Shown here piece by piece: positions 8,411 to 16,488 of a DNA stretch of 24,212 nucleotides; the first letter of the stretch is position 1; every line of letters starts with the position of its first letter. The notes beneath the pieces are model-generated. The model saw only the letters and a list, made by a program, of their open reading frames with translations. It made no database searches and was not told the origin of the DNA. Both the position numbers and the translations under genes were made by a program. The stretch is from positions 1-24,212 of the forward strand of contig CAZBAK010000025.1 in the NCBI GenBank assembly GCA_964489715.1. The letters run 5' to 3'. This stretch comes from Tissierella_A sp964489715 (lineage in GTDB: Bacteria > Bacillota > Clostridia > Tissierellales > Tissierellaceae).

Positions 8411-9025
8411 ATGCATCAATATAAGGGGAAATTAATAATACATACTGGCTCTATGTTTTCAGGTAAAACTTCCAGCTTGGAAAAAGATATGAAAAGATTT
8501 GCAATAGCTGGCTATAGTACAGTGGCTTTTAAACCAAAAACAGATACAAGATGCAAAGAATCAGAAATAAAAACTCACGATAATACAGTTCTCCAAGCTA
8601 TTACTGTGGATAATATAGATGAAATATTAAAATATATAGAAAAAGAAACTCCTGCTGTAATAGGAATAGATGAAGTGCAATTTTTAAAGGGCGATATCTA
8701 TCATATTGTGGAAAGTATAAAATTGTTTTTAAAGGAAGATATTACAGTTATCTTAGCAGGACTTGATATGGATTTTGAAGGAGAAGCTTTTGAAATAGTA
8801 AAAGAACTTATGCCGATTTCAGATTATCTTTACAAGCATCATGCAGTTTGTGTCAGTTGTGGTACAGATGCATGGGTAAGCCATAGAAAGATCAGAAGAA
8901 AAGAAAGAGTTGTTATAGGGGCTACAAAAGAATATGAACCACTTTGTAGAAGATGTTTTATAAAAGAAAAAGAAATAGAAGAAAGCATAGTAAATAAAAA
9001 CCAGGTAAGATTTGATATTAAATAA
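8411..9025 (+). CDS. tdk: Thymidine kinase, type II
   Basis: 204 aa. This salvage enzyme phosphorylates thymidine to dTMP with ATP. The P-loop is GSMFSGKT (13-20), Asp87 and the catalytic Glu88 lie in IGIDEVQF, and the structural zinc site is two CxxC pairs (Cys147/Cys150 and Cys179/Cys182) in the lasso region. Length and motifs are those of the bacterial/human TK1-like family. The ATG at 8411 has AAGGAGG 8 nt upstream. It is a single-gene unit with its own likely promoter, ended by the hairpin shared with the convergent rodA gene. Confidence 0.96.
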   Translation: MHQYKGKLIIHTGSMFSGKTSSLEKDMKRFAIAGYSTVAFKPKTDTRCKESEIKTHDNTVLQAITVDNIDEILKYIEKETPAVIGIDEVQFLKGDIYHIVESIKLFLKEDITVILAGLDMDFEGEAFEIVKELMPISDYLYKHHAVCVSCGTDAWVSHRKIRRKERVVIGATKEYEPLCRRCFIKEKEIEESIVNKNQVRFDIK

Positions 9026-9042
9026 TTTAATATAAGAAAATC

Positions 9043-9095
9043 AAAAGCATAGAGCCTTTTAATTGCAGTTAAAAGGCTCTATGCTTTTTCATGTG
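9043..9095. terminator. Bidirectional terminator between tdk and rodA
   Basis: A perfect 20-bp stem (9043-9062 with 9069-9088) closes a 6-nt loop, TTGCAG. A-runs on the left and T-runs on the right make it an intrinsic terminator on both strands. It serves two convergent genes. Confidence 0.9.
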
Positions 9096-9111
9096 ATTTG
9101 ACCCTGGTTCT

Positions 9112-10218
9112 TTAAAAACTTAATCCTTCTCTGTGCATACCTACACTTAAGGCAATGCCAATACAGATCATATTTATCAATAGAAAAGTACCCCCGTGGC
9201 TTAGAAAGGGAAGAGGTATGCCTGTTACAGGCATCATTCCCATGGTCATAGCCACATTTTCCCAAATATGGAATATAAACATTCCTGTAATACCTACTAC
9301 CATTGTTGAACCAAAGATATCATTTGTATTTTTAGCTATCTTTATCAACCTATGTAGGAAGACAAGATAGATGATTAAAAGCAAGAGACCACCTAAAAAA
9401 CCAAATTCTTCAGCTAAAACTGCAAAGATAAAGTCGGTTTGTTTTTCAGGTATAAAGTTTAATTGAGTTTGAACACCTTGAAAAAGCCCTCTACCAAATA
9501 TCTTTCCAGAACCTATTGCTATTTTACTTTGGACTACCTGATAACCAGAACCAGAGAGATTTCTTTCTGGCTGTAAAAAGTCGAAGACCCTATCTTTTTG
9601 ATAATCTCCAAGCTTAAACCATAATATAGGTAGTGCTGCAAGACCAGCAATTACAGCATATTTTATATATCTGAGTTCTAAACCTGCTGTAAACATCATA
9701 AGTGCAACAAAGAAAACGACTACTATGGCAGTACCTGCATCAGGTTGTCTCAAGATAAGTATTATTGGAGGAGTTACAAATAAGAGTATCTTTAAAAGCG
9801 TCATAGGCTGATTTATAGACTCCTTATGATTGTCTATAAATTTAGCTAGTGAAATAATAATTCCCACCTTTACAAATTCGGAGGGTTGAAATATTACGCC
9901 ACCAATTTGTATCCAAGATCTAGCTCCCCATTCTTGTTCTCCAAAACCAAAGATTGCAACCGCAACTAGTATAAGATTGGAAATTATATAAATTGGGATA
10001 TAGAGTTTCCCTAAAATATTATAATCCATAATACTTAAAAGCAGAATGGCTATAAATCCTAAAACCATGGCAATCATTTGGGATTTTACAAGGCTATCAG
10101 AACCTGTATTTATTGTAGCAGACTTTATAAGTAGTAATCCCATAGCTGTTAAAAGTACTACAGTCACTAGCAATATAAAATCAAATCTTTTAAAACTTTT
10201 TCTATTAAAACTAAACAT
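9112..10218 (-). CDS. rodA: Peptidoglycan glycosyltransferase RodA (SEDS family)
   Basis: 368 aa and about ten transmembrane helices. SEDS proteins polymerise lipid II into glycan strands together with a class B penicillin-binding protein; RodA does this for side-wall growth. Landmarks are GARSWIQIGG then FQPSEFVK (98-117), QPDAGTA, YQVVQSKIAIGSG, and the catalytic Asp262 in TDFIFAVLAEE (same number as in E. coli RodA). The final MPVTGIPLPFLSHGG is also present. The text fits RodA better than FtsW or SpoVE, although the three are close. The ATG has AAAGGA about 7 nt upstream on the minus strand. No penicillin-binding-protein or mre gene is next to it; it stands alone, convergent with tdk and divergent from queG. 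Confidence 0.88.
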   Translation of the reverse strand: MFSFNRKSFKRFDFILLVTVVLLTAMGLLLIKSATINTGSDSLVKSQMIAMVLGFIAILLLSIMDYNILGKLYIPIYIISNLILVAVAIFGFGEQEWGARSWIQIGGVIFQPSEFVKVGIIISLAKFIDNHKESINQPMTLLKILLFVTPPIILILRQPDAGTAIVVVFFVALMMFTAGLELRYIKYAVIAGLAALPILWFKLGDYQKDRVFDFLQPERNLSGSGYQVVQSKIAIGSGKIFGRGLFQGVQTQLNFIPEKQTDFIFAVLAEEFGFLGGLLLLIIYLVFLHRLIKIAKNTNDIFGSTMVVGITGMFIFHIWENVAMTMGMMPVTGIPLPFLSHGGTFLLINMICIGIALSVGMHREGLSF

Positions 10219-10495
10219 TTTATCTTTCCTTTCAATTACAATGAATCAGATTAGGGAACTAAATAAAGAATATAAACTATAGATTATTATATCATATATT
10301 TATAAAACTTGTGATTACAATATAATTATATATGGTATCATTATATTAAGGGTAAGGATAAATTATTTAAAAGAACTTGCTATTTATTAAAGTATAAAGG
10401 CTAGTAAGAAGTATTCATAAGATAGTATCTATAAGGACAAAATAGAATAAAAGATTATGGAGAAGAAATAAAAATATTAAGGATGAATATAGATA

Positions 10496-11539
10496 ATGGA
10501 AATGTTTGAATATATAGAATCTGTTTCCAAGGAATTAAATATAGATATAATAGGCTTTACAGATAATAAGAGATTAGATTTAGAGGAATTTCTATATGCT
10601 AGGAAAACACAGGGGAAAATTGCTGAATTTGAAGAAAAGAGCATAGAAAAGAGGATTGATCCAAAGCTATCAATGGAAGATGTAAGATCAATAATAGTAA
10701 TTGGCATCTCTTATAATACAGGTTTTCAAGCCTCAAAAAAAGAAGATTTAGAAGGCCAACTATCCATGTCTTCTTGGGGGCTTGATTACCACAAAGTAGT
10801 TCAAGAAAAGATGGATAAACTGATAGAAAAGATAAAGGAAAAGAAAGATTTTAAGTATAAAAGCTTTGTAGATACTGGACCTTTAATTGAAAGAGAGTTG
10901 GCTAGAAAGGCTAATATTGGTTATTATGGGAAAAATTGCTCTATAATAAATCAAAACTATGGCTCCTTTATATTTTTAGGGCATATACTGACAGATATGG
11001 ATCTAAAAAGCTCTAAGCCTAGTCAAGAAGACTGTGGTGATTGCAATAGATGTATAAGAGCATGCCCTACAGGAGCCTTGGAAAAAGCCTATAGTCTAGA
11101 TACTAAAAAATGTATATCTTATTTAACACAAACCAAGGAAGAAATTCCTTTAGAACTTAGGGAGAAAATGGGTAGAAGTATATATGGATGTGATATTTGC
11201 CAAAGAGTATGCCCAAAGAATAGAGATGTTCAATTGTCTAAACATAAAGAATTCATTCCGAGTAAGACAGCTGGAGTTATAGATTTAAAAACCCTTCTTA
11301 CTATATCCAATAGAAAATTTAAAAAGGAGTACGGGGCTATGTCTGGCAGCTGGCGAGGGAAAAATATTTTAAAGAGGAATGCTATTATTGCCTTAGGAAA
11401 TATAGCTGATAAAAAAAATATTCCACTTTTGCTAGAAGCAAGGGAAAATTCTAATGATAGTTTTAAAGGTTATATAGATGTTGCCATTGAAAGGATTTTA
11501 AAAAATCCAAAGAGCAATAAAGAAGTTAAAACATATTAA
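10496..11539 (+). CDS. queG: Epoxyqueuosine reductase QueG
   Basis: 347 aa. This cytosolic, cobalamin-dependent iron-sulfur enzyme performs the last step of queuosine synthesis, reducing epoxyqueuosine in the tRNA wobble position. Asp126 in FVDTGPLIERE is the conserved catalytic acid. One 4Fe-4S set is Cys180, Cys183, Cys186 and Cys190 (CGDCNRCIRACP); the second includes Cys206, Cys232, Cys235 and Cys239 (CDICQRVCP). A HEAT-like C-terminus follows (about 286-336, NAIIALGNIAD) and binds the tRNA in known members. The ATG at 10496 is preceded by AAGGAT at 11 nt. kbl starts 24 nt after its stop. Its need for cobalamin fits with the B12 import operon in this window, though the two are not linked. 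Confidence 0.94.
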   Translation: MEMFEYIESVSKELNIDIIGFTDNKRLDLEEFLYARKTQGKIAEFEEKSIEKRIDPKLSMEDVRSIIVIGISYNTGFQASKKEDLEGQLSMSSWGLDYHKVVQEKMDKLIEKIKEKKDFKYKSFVDTGPLIERELARKANIGYYGKNCSIINQNYGSFIFLGHILTDMDLKSSKPSQEDCGDCNRCIRACPTGALEKAYSLDTKKCISYLTQTKEEIPLELREKMGRSIYGCDICQRVCPKNRDVQLSKHKEFIPSKTAGVIDLKTLLTISNRKFKKEYGAMSGSWRGKNILKRNAIIALGNIADKKNIPLLLEARENSNDSFKGYIDVAIERILKNPKSNKEVKTY

Positions 11540-11563
11540 AAGAAATAATTGGAGGGATTACAA

Positions 11564-12751
11564 ATGTCTAATGTTCATGAATTAAAATTTTTAAAGGAAA
11601 AAATCCAAGAATTAAAAGATCAAGGAGTCTATAGAGAATTACCTGTTCTCCAAACAGCAAATGAAGCTGAAGTTATTTTAAATGGTAAAAGGGTAATAAA
11701 TCTTTCTTCAAATAATTATTTAGGCTTCGCAAACAATCCTAGAATGAAAAAAGCAGCTATAGAAGCAGTTGAAAAATACGGTGTAGGATCAGGAGCTGTT
11801 AGAACTATAATAGGCAATATGGATATACATGAAGAACTAGAAAAGACATTGGCAGAATTTAAAAGAGAAGAAGCTGCCTTCTTATTCCAATCGGGTTTCA
11901 ATTGTAATGCAGGCACAATACAAGCCATAGCTCTAAAGGGTGATATAATTATTTCTGATGAGTTAAATCATGCCTCCATAATAGATGGAGCAAGGCTTTC
12001 AAGAGCTGATAAAGCTATATATAAACACTCAGATATGGGTCATCTAGAAGAAGTTTTAAAAGAAAATAAAGATAAATATGAAAATATGCTTATAATAACA
12101 GATGGAGTATTTAGTATGGATGGGGATATAGCCAAGTTACCTGAAATAGTAGAATTAGCTGAAAAATATGGTGCTATGACCTATGTAGATGATGCCCATG
12201 GTTCAGGTGTGTTAGGTGAAAGTGGAAGAGGAACTGTAGATCACTTTGGCCTCCACGGAAGGGTTGATTTTTCAATGGGTACACTATCTAAAGCTATAGG
12301 TGTTATTGGTGGTTATGTAGCTGGCTCAAAGACCATGTATGAATGGCTAAGTCATAGAGCTAGACCAATATTATTTTCTACATCGCTACCACCAGCTGCA
12401 ATTGGAGCTATAACAGAGGCCTTAAATATGCTTATGGAATCTACAGAATATACTGATGCACTTTGGGACAATTCTAAATATTTCAAAGAAAAACTAGGAG
12501 GTCTAGGATTTAATACAGGCAATAGTGAGACTCCAATAACTCCTGTTATAATAGGTGAGGAAGCTAAGAGTATGGAATTTTCTAGAAAGCTTTTAGAAAA
12601 AGGAGTCTATGTATCTGCAATAGTCTTTCCAACTGTTCCAAAGGGAACAGGTAGGGTTAGATGTATGGTAACTGCATCCCATACAAAGGAACAATTAGAT
12701 AAGGCAGTGGAAGTTTTTGAAGCAGTAGGAAAAGAAATGGAAATCTTATAA
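11564..12751 (+). CDS. kbl: Glycine C-acetyltransferase (2-amino-3-ketobutyrate CoA ligase)
   Basis: 395 aa from the ATG at 11564. An in-frame TTG at 11549 is rejected because the GGAGGG ribosome binding site (11551-11556) lies after it. It is a PLP enzyme of the alpha-oxoamine synthase family that interconverts glycine plus acetyl-CoA with 2-amino-3-ketobutyrate plus CoA. The PLP Schiff-base lysine is Lys243 (GTLSKAIG), the aldehyde-side residues are Asp209 and His212 (YVDDAHGSG), and His136 (NHAS) stacks on the ring. Close relatives in the fold (KAS-type BioF, HemA, Spt) are possible, but length and the motif run fit Kbl best. No threonine dehydrogenase (tdh), its usual partner, is in the window. 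In an organism with glycine reductase it would link threonine or acetyl-CoA with the glycine pool. Confidence 0.88.
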   Translation: MSNVHELKFLKEKIQELKDQGVYRELPVLQTANEAEVILNGKRVINLSSNNYLGFANNPRMKKAAIEAVEKYGVGSGAVRTIIGNMDIHEELEKTLAEFKREEAAFLFQSGFNCNAGTIQAIALKGDIIISDELNHASIIDGARLSRADKAIYKHSDMGHLEEVLKENKDKYENMLIITDGVFSMDGDIAKLPEIVELAEKYGAMTYVDDAHGSGVLGESGRGTVDHFGLHGRVDFSMGTLSKAIGVIGGYVAGSKTMYEWLSHRARPILFSTSLPPAAIGAITEALNMLMESTEYTDALWDNSKYFKEKLGGLGFNTGNSETPITPVIIGEEAKSMEFSRKLLEKGVYVSAIVFPTVPKGTGRVRCMVTASHTKEQLDKAVEVFEAVGKEMEIL

Positions 12752-12764
12752 AAAAATATGAATT

Positions 12765-12808
12765 AAAAAGAGATTCTTCTTGCTAAAAGCTAAAAGAATC
12801 TCTTTTTT
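12765..12808 (+). terminator. Intrinsic terminator after kbl
   Basis: AAAAAGAGATTCTT (12765-12778) pairs perfectly with AAGAATCTCTTTTT (12794-12807) around a 15-nt loop and ends in T. Confidence 0.82.
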
Positions 12809-12837
12809 AATATTTCTCAAACATAAGGGTGAAAATA

Positions 12838-12846
12838 TGGTATAAT
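12838..12846 (+). promoter_or_regulatory. Extended -10 promoter of the ylxP-nth-vanW unit
   Basis: TGGTATAAT is a perfect extended -10 element. I see no good -35 at 17-18 nt. It lies just after the kbl terminator and 21 nt before the ylxP start. Confidence 0.6.
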
Positions 12847-12867
12847 TATATGTTCTGAGGTGAAGAT

Positions 12868-13149
12868 ATGATAATTGGAATATGTAATATTAAAATTAGA
12901 ATCTTCCAGGCAAGCTCCTTAAAAGAAAAAAGACAGATCATAAAGAGCTTGATAGGAAGACTTAAATCAAGATTTAATATATCTATTGCAGAGGTAGGAT
13001 TAAATGATTCTTGGCAAACCGCTGAAATTGCATTTACTTTAGTGACAAACAATTCTAAGCATGCAAATGAAATTATCTCTAAGGTGATTTATTTTATTGA
13101 TGGGGATAGTAGAGTAGAGATATTAGAACAAAATATGGAATTTATATAG
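12868..13149 (+). CDS. YlxP-like DUF503 family protein
   Basis: 93 aa. The segment SLKEKRQIIKSLIGRLKSRFNISIAEVGLNDSWQ is the family signature, with SLKEKR near residue 17 and NDSWQ near residue 48. The predicted fold is a small ferredoxin-like alpha/beta domain with no catalytic motif. The Bacillus subtilis homologue YlxP is encoded in the nusA-infB-rbfA cluster and has been tied to ribosome maturation; here it is placed instead with nth. The ATG has GAGGTG 5 nt upstream. It is followed 8 nt later by nth. Confidence 0.85.
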   Translation: MIIGICNIKIRIFQASSLKEKRQIIKSLIGRLKSRFNISIAEVGLNDSWQTAEIAFTLVTNNSKHANEIISKVIYFIDGDSRVEILEQNMEFI

Positions 13150-13157
13150 GTGAAAAT

Positions 13158-13802
13158 ATGGGGAAAAAGTTAAAAGAAGAAGAAATAGAAAAAGTTTTAG
13201 ATATACTGGAAGAGCTTTATCCAAATGCTAAGGCAGAATTAAACTATAGTAATCCTTTTGAACTCTTAGTGGCAACAATATTATCTGCTCAATGTACAGA
13301 CATTAGGGTCAATAAAACAACAGATAAATTATTTAAAGAAGTGAAAACTCCCAGGGACTATATAAAGCTAGGAGAAAAGGAACTAGGTAAAAGAATATAT
13401 AGTTGTGGTTTTTATAAAAATAAAAGCAAAAATATAATAGAAACATCTAGAATCTTAGTAGAAGAATATGATAGCAAGGTTCCTGAAACAATAGAAGAAC
13501 TTATGGAACTTCCTGGAGTTGGAAGAAAGACAGCCAATGTAGTAGCTAGTAATGTATTTGATATTCCGGCTATAGCTGTTGATACCCATGTCTTTAGGGT
13601 GTCCAATAGGATAGGCTTAGCAGATAGCAAGGATGTTTGGGGAACTGAGAAGGATCTAATGGAAAATATTCCAAAATCTAAATGGACAGATTCACATCAT
13701 AGGATAATATTTCATGGTAGAAGGATATGCAAGTCTAGAAACCCACTATGTGAAGAATGTAGAGTAAGAGAATATTGTAATTATTATAAGAAGGGTGAAT
13801 AA
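13158..13802 (+). CDS. nth: Endonuclease III (DNA glycosylase/AP lyase)
   Basis: 214 aa. This base-excision-repair enzyme removes oxidised pyrimidines and cuts at abasic sites. The helix-hairpin-helix is LPGVGRKTA (118-126) with the Schiff-base Lys124, the catalytic Asp142 lies in IAVDTHVFR, and the 4Fe-4S ligands are Cys191, Cys198, Cys201 and Cys207 in the C-x6-C-x2-C-x5-C spacing. All are intact and length is typical. The ribosome binding site (AGGTG) is modest. The stop codon is directly followed by the ATG of the VanW gene, so the two are translationally linked. Confidence 0.96.
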   Translation: MGKKLKEEEIEKVLDILEELYPNAKAELNYSNPFELLVATILSAQCTDIRVNKTTDKLFKEVKTPRDYIKLGEKELGKRIYSCGFYKNKSKNIIETSRILVEEYDSKVPETIEELMELPGVGRKTANVVASNVFDIPAIAVDTHVFRVSNRIGLADSKDVWGTEKDLMENIPKSKWTDSHHRIIFHGRRICKSRNPLCEECRVREYCNYYKKGE

Positions 13803-15197
13803 ATGAAAAGATGGATATTAGTTATAGGACTAGTAGTAGTTATAATTGCAGGCCTTGTTCTATACAATATAAATAATATAGTTAAAAAAGATACTATCTA
13901 TAAGGGAATATCTATTGAAGGTATAGATATGACCCATAAGACTAAAGAAGAGGCTTTAGAAAGCTTAAAAAGCTTAAAACAGGCAGAAATAGAAAAATCA
14001 AAGATGAATCTTAAGACCGAGGAAAAGGAATATGAGCTAGGACTTGAAGATATAGACTTTGATTATGATTATGAAAAAGCCATTGAAAGTGCTCATGATT
14101 TAGCTAGAGATGGTAATCTCTTTAAAAGATATAAAAAAATAAAAGAAATTGAAAAAAACAATAAGGATATTAGCCTAGATTCAAGTTATGAAAAAAAGAA
14201 AATAGAAGAAGAAGTTACAGAGATAGCAAAAGAATTGGATAAGGAAGTTGTAGATGCCAAATTTAATTTTAATAGTGGAAATATAAGTATTGATGAAGAA
14301 AGAGAAGGCTATAAGCTAGATGAAAAAGAGCTTATAGATAAAATAGAAAAAAACATTTATACATTAGATGATATAGAAATACCTATAGATAGGATTCAAC
14401 CAAAATATACCAAGGAGTATTATAGCAAGATAAATGGTATAATAGGAAGCGCATCAACTAGTTTCAATAGCAGTGGACCTGGAAGAGTACACAATATAAA
14501 ACTCTCTACTAAGGCCTTTAATGGTAAAATACTACATCCTGGTGAAAATTTATCTTATAATTCTACTGTTGGATTAGTAAGTAGAAAGACTGGCTATAGA
14601 GACGCACCTGTGATAGTAGCAGGAGATCTACAGCCTGGAGTAGGTGGCGGTATATGTCAAACGTCTACAACTCTTTATAATGCTCTACTTAGGGCTGATC
14701 TAACTGTAACTGAAAGATCTCACCATTCTATTCCATCGGCTTATATGGACAAGGGCTTAGATGCTGTTGTGGCTGGTGATTATCTAGATCTAAAATTTAA
14801 AAATGATTTTGATTTTCCTATATATATATCTGCTAGAGTAGTTGGTAAAACTGTTTATTTTGATATATATGGTGATAAAAAAAATAGAGATTATACAATT
14901 CAAATGGAACCTAAACTTATACAGAGAATACCTCATAAGGTAAGTGAAATCTTAAAAAAAGATATGAAACCAGGCTCCAGAGAAGTTGTACAACAAGGAA
15001 GAGATGGCTATAAGGTTGTAACTTATAAGCATAAGATCAAAAATGGTAAGATAGTAGAAAGTAAACAAGTAAGTTCTGACTATTATAAAGAAAGAGAAAC
15101 TATTATTCATGTTGGAAGAAAAGTGGAAACTAGTACAGAATCAGAAGTTGAGTTACCAGAAGAAAAAGAAGAAGTAGAAGAAGTTCCAGCAACATAA
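13803..15197 (+). CDS. VanW family cell-wall protein with YoaR-type and G5 domains
   Basis: 464 aa. An N-terminal membrane anchor or signal helix (about 4-26) precedes a YoaR/PG_binding_4-like putative peptidoglycan-binding region (about 75-195). A VanW domain follows (about 214-342), with SFNSSGPGRVHNI, LHPGENLSYN and the core GGGICQTSTTLYNA (281-294), and then a G5 domain (about 366-438). The tail is acidic and rich in Glu, Val and Pro. The protein should lie outside the membrane, attached to the wall. VanW is named from a vancomycin cluster accessory gene, but this architecture is common in Clostridia without resistance, and its biochemical activity is not known. It begins on the base after the nth stop, with AAGGGTG as ribosome binding site. 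No clear terminator separates it from the following riboswitch. Confidence 0.9.
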   Translation: MKRWILVIGLVVVIIAGLVLYNINNIVKKDTIYKGISIEGIDMTHKTKEEALESLKSLKQAEIEKSKMNLKTEEKEYELGLEDIDFDYDYEKAIESAHDLARDGNLFKRYKKIKEIEKNNKDISLDSSYEKKKIEEEVTEIAKELDKEVVDAKFNFNSGNISIDEEREGYKLDEKELIDKIEKNIYTLDDIEIPIDRIQPKYTKEYYSKINGIIGSASTSFNSSGPGRVHNIKLSTKAFNGKILHPGENLSYNSTVGLVSRKTGYRDAPVIVAGDLQPGVGGGICQTSTTLYNALLRADLTVTERSHHSIPSAYMDKGLDAVVAGDYLDLKFKNDFDFPIYISARVVGKTVYFDIYGDKKNRDYTIQMEPKLIQRIPHKVSEILKKDMKPGSREVVQQGRDGYKVVTYKHKIKNGKIVESKQVSSDYYKERETIIHVGRKVETSTESEVELPEEKEEVEEVPAT

Positions 15198-15222
15198 GAT
15201 TTTAGAAGTTTAAAACTAAATA

Positions 15223-15383
15223 AAATATAGTAATTCCTTAAGGAATACAAGGGAAGATGGTGAAAAGCCATCACAGCCCCCGCTACTGTAAATGGATACG
15301 AAGCTAATTTATGCCACTGAATTATATTTGGGAAGGTTTTAGCTATCGGTTAAGCCATAAGTCAGGATATCTTGTCTATATTT
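15223..15383 (+). promoter_or_regulatory. Cobalamin riboswitch aptamer
   Basis: Conserved blocks of the B12 aptamer occur in order: AAGGGAA near 15249, GGTGAAAAGCC (15259-15269), CAGCCCCCGCTACTG (15274-15288), GCCACTG (15313-15319), GGGAAGGT (15330-15337), and the B12 box AGCCATAAGTCAGGAT (15353-15368). AAATATAG (15223-15230) pairs with CTATATTT (15376-15383) to close P1. It precedes btuFCD, and by family precedent the bound cofactor should switch expression off. No convincing own promoter is visible in the short gap after the VanW gene. Confidence 0.95.
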
Positions 15384-15413
15384 ATTATAAAATCACCTCG
15401 GAGGGAGGGATAG

Positions 15414-15488
15414 ATGCTTTGTTTATTTACTGAGCTTATCCTTGTAGAGGATAGGCTTTTTTTATTAAGGATTATTAAAGATATTTAA
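15414..15488 (+). CDS. Possible 24-codon leader peptide inside the cobalamin riboswitch platform
   Basis: An ATG at 15414 opens a 24-codon frame ending at TAA 15486-15488, beginning MLCLFTELILVEDR. A very strong Shine-Dalgarno, GGAGGGAGG (15400-15408), lies 5 nt upstream. The frame runs straight through the terminator hairpin (15433-15463) and stops 5 nt before the btuF ribosome binding site. CCTC (15396-15399) could pair with GAGG in that Shine-Dalgarno. It may be a translated leader coupling ribosome movement to termination or to btuF initiation, or a chance frame in a purine-rich switching sequence. I know of no homologue. Confidence 0.3.
   Translation: MLCLFTELILVEDRLFLLRIIKDI
15433..15463 (+). 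terminator. Riboswitch-controlled terminator upstream of btuF
   Basis: AGCTTATCC (15433-15441) pairs with GGATAGGCT (15449-15457) around a 7-nt loop, followed by seven T. It lies 50 nt after the aptamer, as expected for a transcription-attenuating B12 switch. Confidence 0.85.
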
Positions 15489-15504
15489 AATTCAAGGAGG
15501 AAAT

Positions 15505-16476
15505 GTGAAAGTGAAAAATTTAAGAAGATTTTCATTTATTTTAGCACTAGTATTGATATTAGCAGTGGCAGTGGGATGTTCTTCTAATGAGAATGCTGAA
15601 CCCAATCTAGAGGAAGATAATCAGGCAACAGAGTTAACAGAAACAACAGAATTTCCAATGACCATAGAGGATGGTTTTGGAAATAAAGTAGTATTAGAAA
15701 AAGCCCCAGAAAAAATAATATCTACTGCACCAAGTAAAACAGAGATGCTTTTTGCACTAGGCTTAGATGATAAGATTGTTGGCGTTTCAACAGCGGATGA
15801 TTATCCAGAGGAAGCCTTAGAAAAAGACCAAGTAGCTAGCTATGAAGGCTTAAATCTTGAAAAAGTATTGGAATTAGATACAGATTTAGTAATAAACTTT
15901 GATAATATGAGTGAAAAGAACCCAGATGACTATAAGCAATTAGAAGAAGCAGAGATAGCTGTTTTATCCTTTGCTCCAGAAACTATAGATGAAGTAATGG
16001 AAACTATAATGATTATTGGTCAAGCTACAGGAACTGAAGAAAAAGCGGAGGAAATAACAGAGGATATGGCAGCAAAAAAAGAAGAGATAGTAAGTAAATT
16101 AAAAGATGTAGAAAAAAAGACTGTATTTTACGAAGTATGGGATGATCCTCTACAGACAGCAGGAACAGGTTCCTTTATAGATGAAATCATAAATCTTGCA
16201 GGTGGAGAAAATATAGCAGCTGATGCAGAAGGTGCTTATCCAAAGTATGATCTGGAGTCTTTAGCACTTAAAGATCCTTCAATCTATATAGCTTCTGATG
16301 GAGATCCAGAACTTACTGTAGAATCCATCAAAGCAAGACCAGGATATGAAGAACTATCTGCAGTAAAAAATGATAATATATATTTAGTTGATGCCAATCT
16401 TATATCAAGAGCAGGTCCTAGAGTAGTAGAAGGCTTGGAAATGATGGCTAAGACAATACATCCAGATAAATTTTAA
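15505..16476 (+). CDS. btuF: Cobalamin ABC transporter substrate-binding lipoprotein
   Basis: 323 aa. A lipoprotein signal peptide ends at Cys25 (LAVAVGCSS), so the mature protein is lipid-anchored outside the membrane. The class III (BtuF/FhuD-like) binding fold follows: APEKIISTAPSKTEMLFALGL (68-87), a long connecting helix, then VWDDPLQTAGTGSFIDEIINLAGG. The fold is shared by B12, heme and siderophore binders; the cobalamin riboswitch directly upstream makes cobalamin or another corrinoid the likely ligand. Two GTG starts are possible. The one at 15511 has better spacing (10 nt) from AAGGAGG (15494-15500) than the one at 15505 (4 nt), but both give the same mature protein. btuC follows at a 12-nt gap. 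Confidence 0.88.
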   Translation: MKVKNLRRFSFILALVLILAVAVGCSSNENAEPNLEEDNQATELTETTEFPMTIEDGFGNKVVLEKAPEKIISTAPSKTEMLFALGLDDKIVGVSTADDYPEEALEKDQVASYEGLNLEKVLELDTDLVINFDNMSEKNPDDYKQLEEAEIAVLSFAPETIDEVMETIMIIGQATGTEEKAEEITEDMAAKKEEIVSKLKDVEKKTVFYEVWDDPLQTAGTGSFIDEIINLAGGENIAADAEGAYPKYDLESLALKDPSIYIASDGDPELTVESIKARPGYEELSAVKNDNIYLVDANLISRAGPRVVEGLEMMAKTIHPDKF

Positions 16477-16488
16477 TAGTAGATAAAG

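Noticed and set aside
10219..10495. Promoters for rodA and queG in the divergent 277-nt gap
   Set aside because: Several TATAAT-like strings occur on both strands, but none has a -35 at an acceptable distance; in such AT-rich DNA they are not convincing.
13803..15197. Vancomycin resistance determinant
   Set aside because: VanW domains are widespread in Clostridia and there are no vanA/B, vanH, vanX or vanS/R-like genes here.
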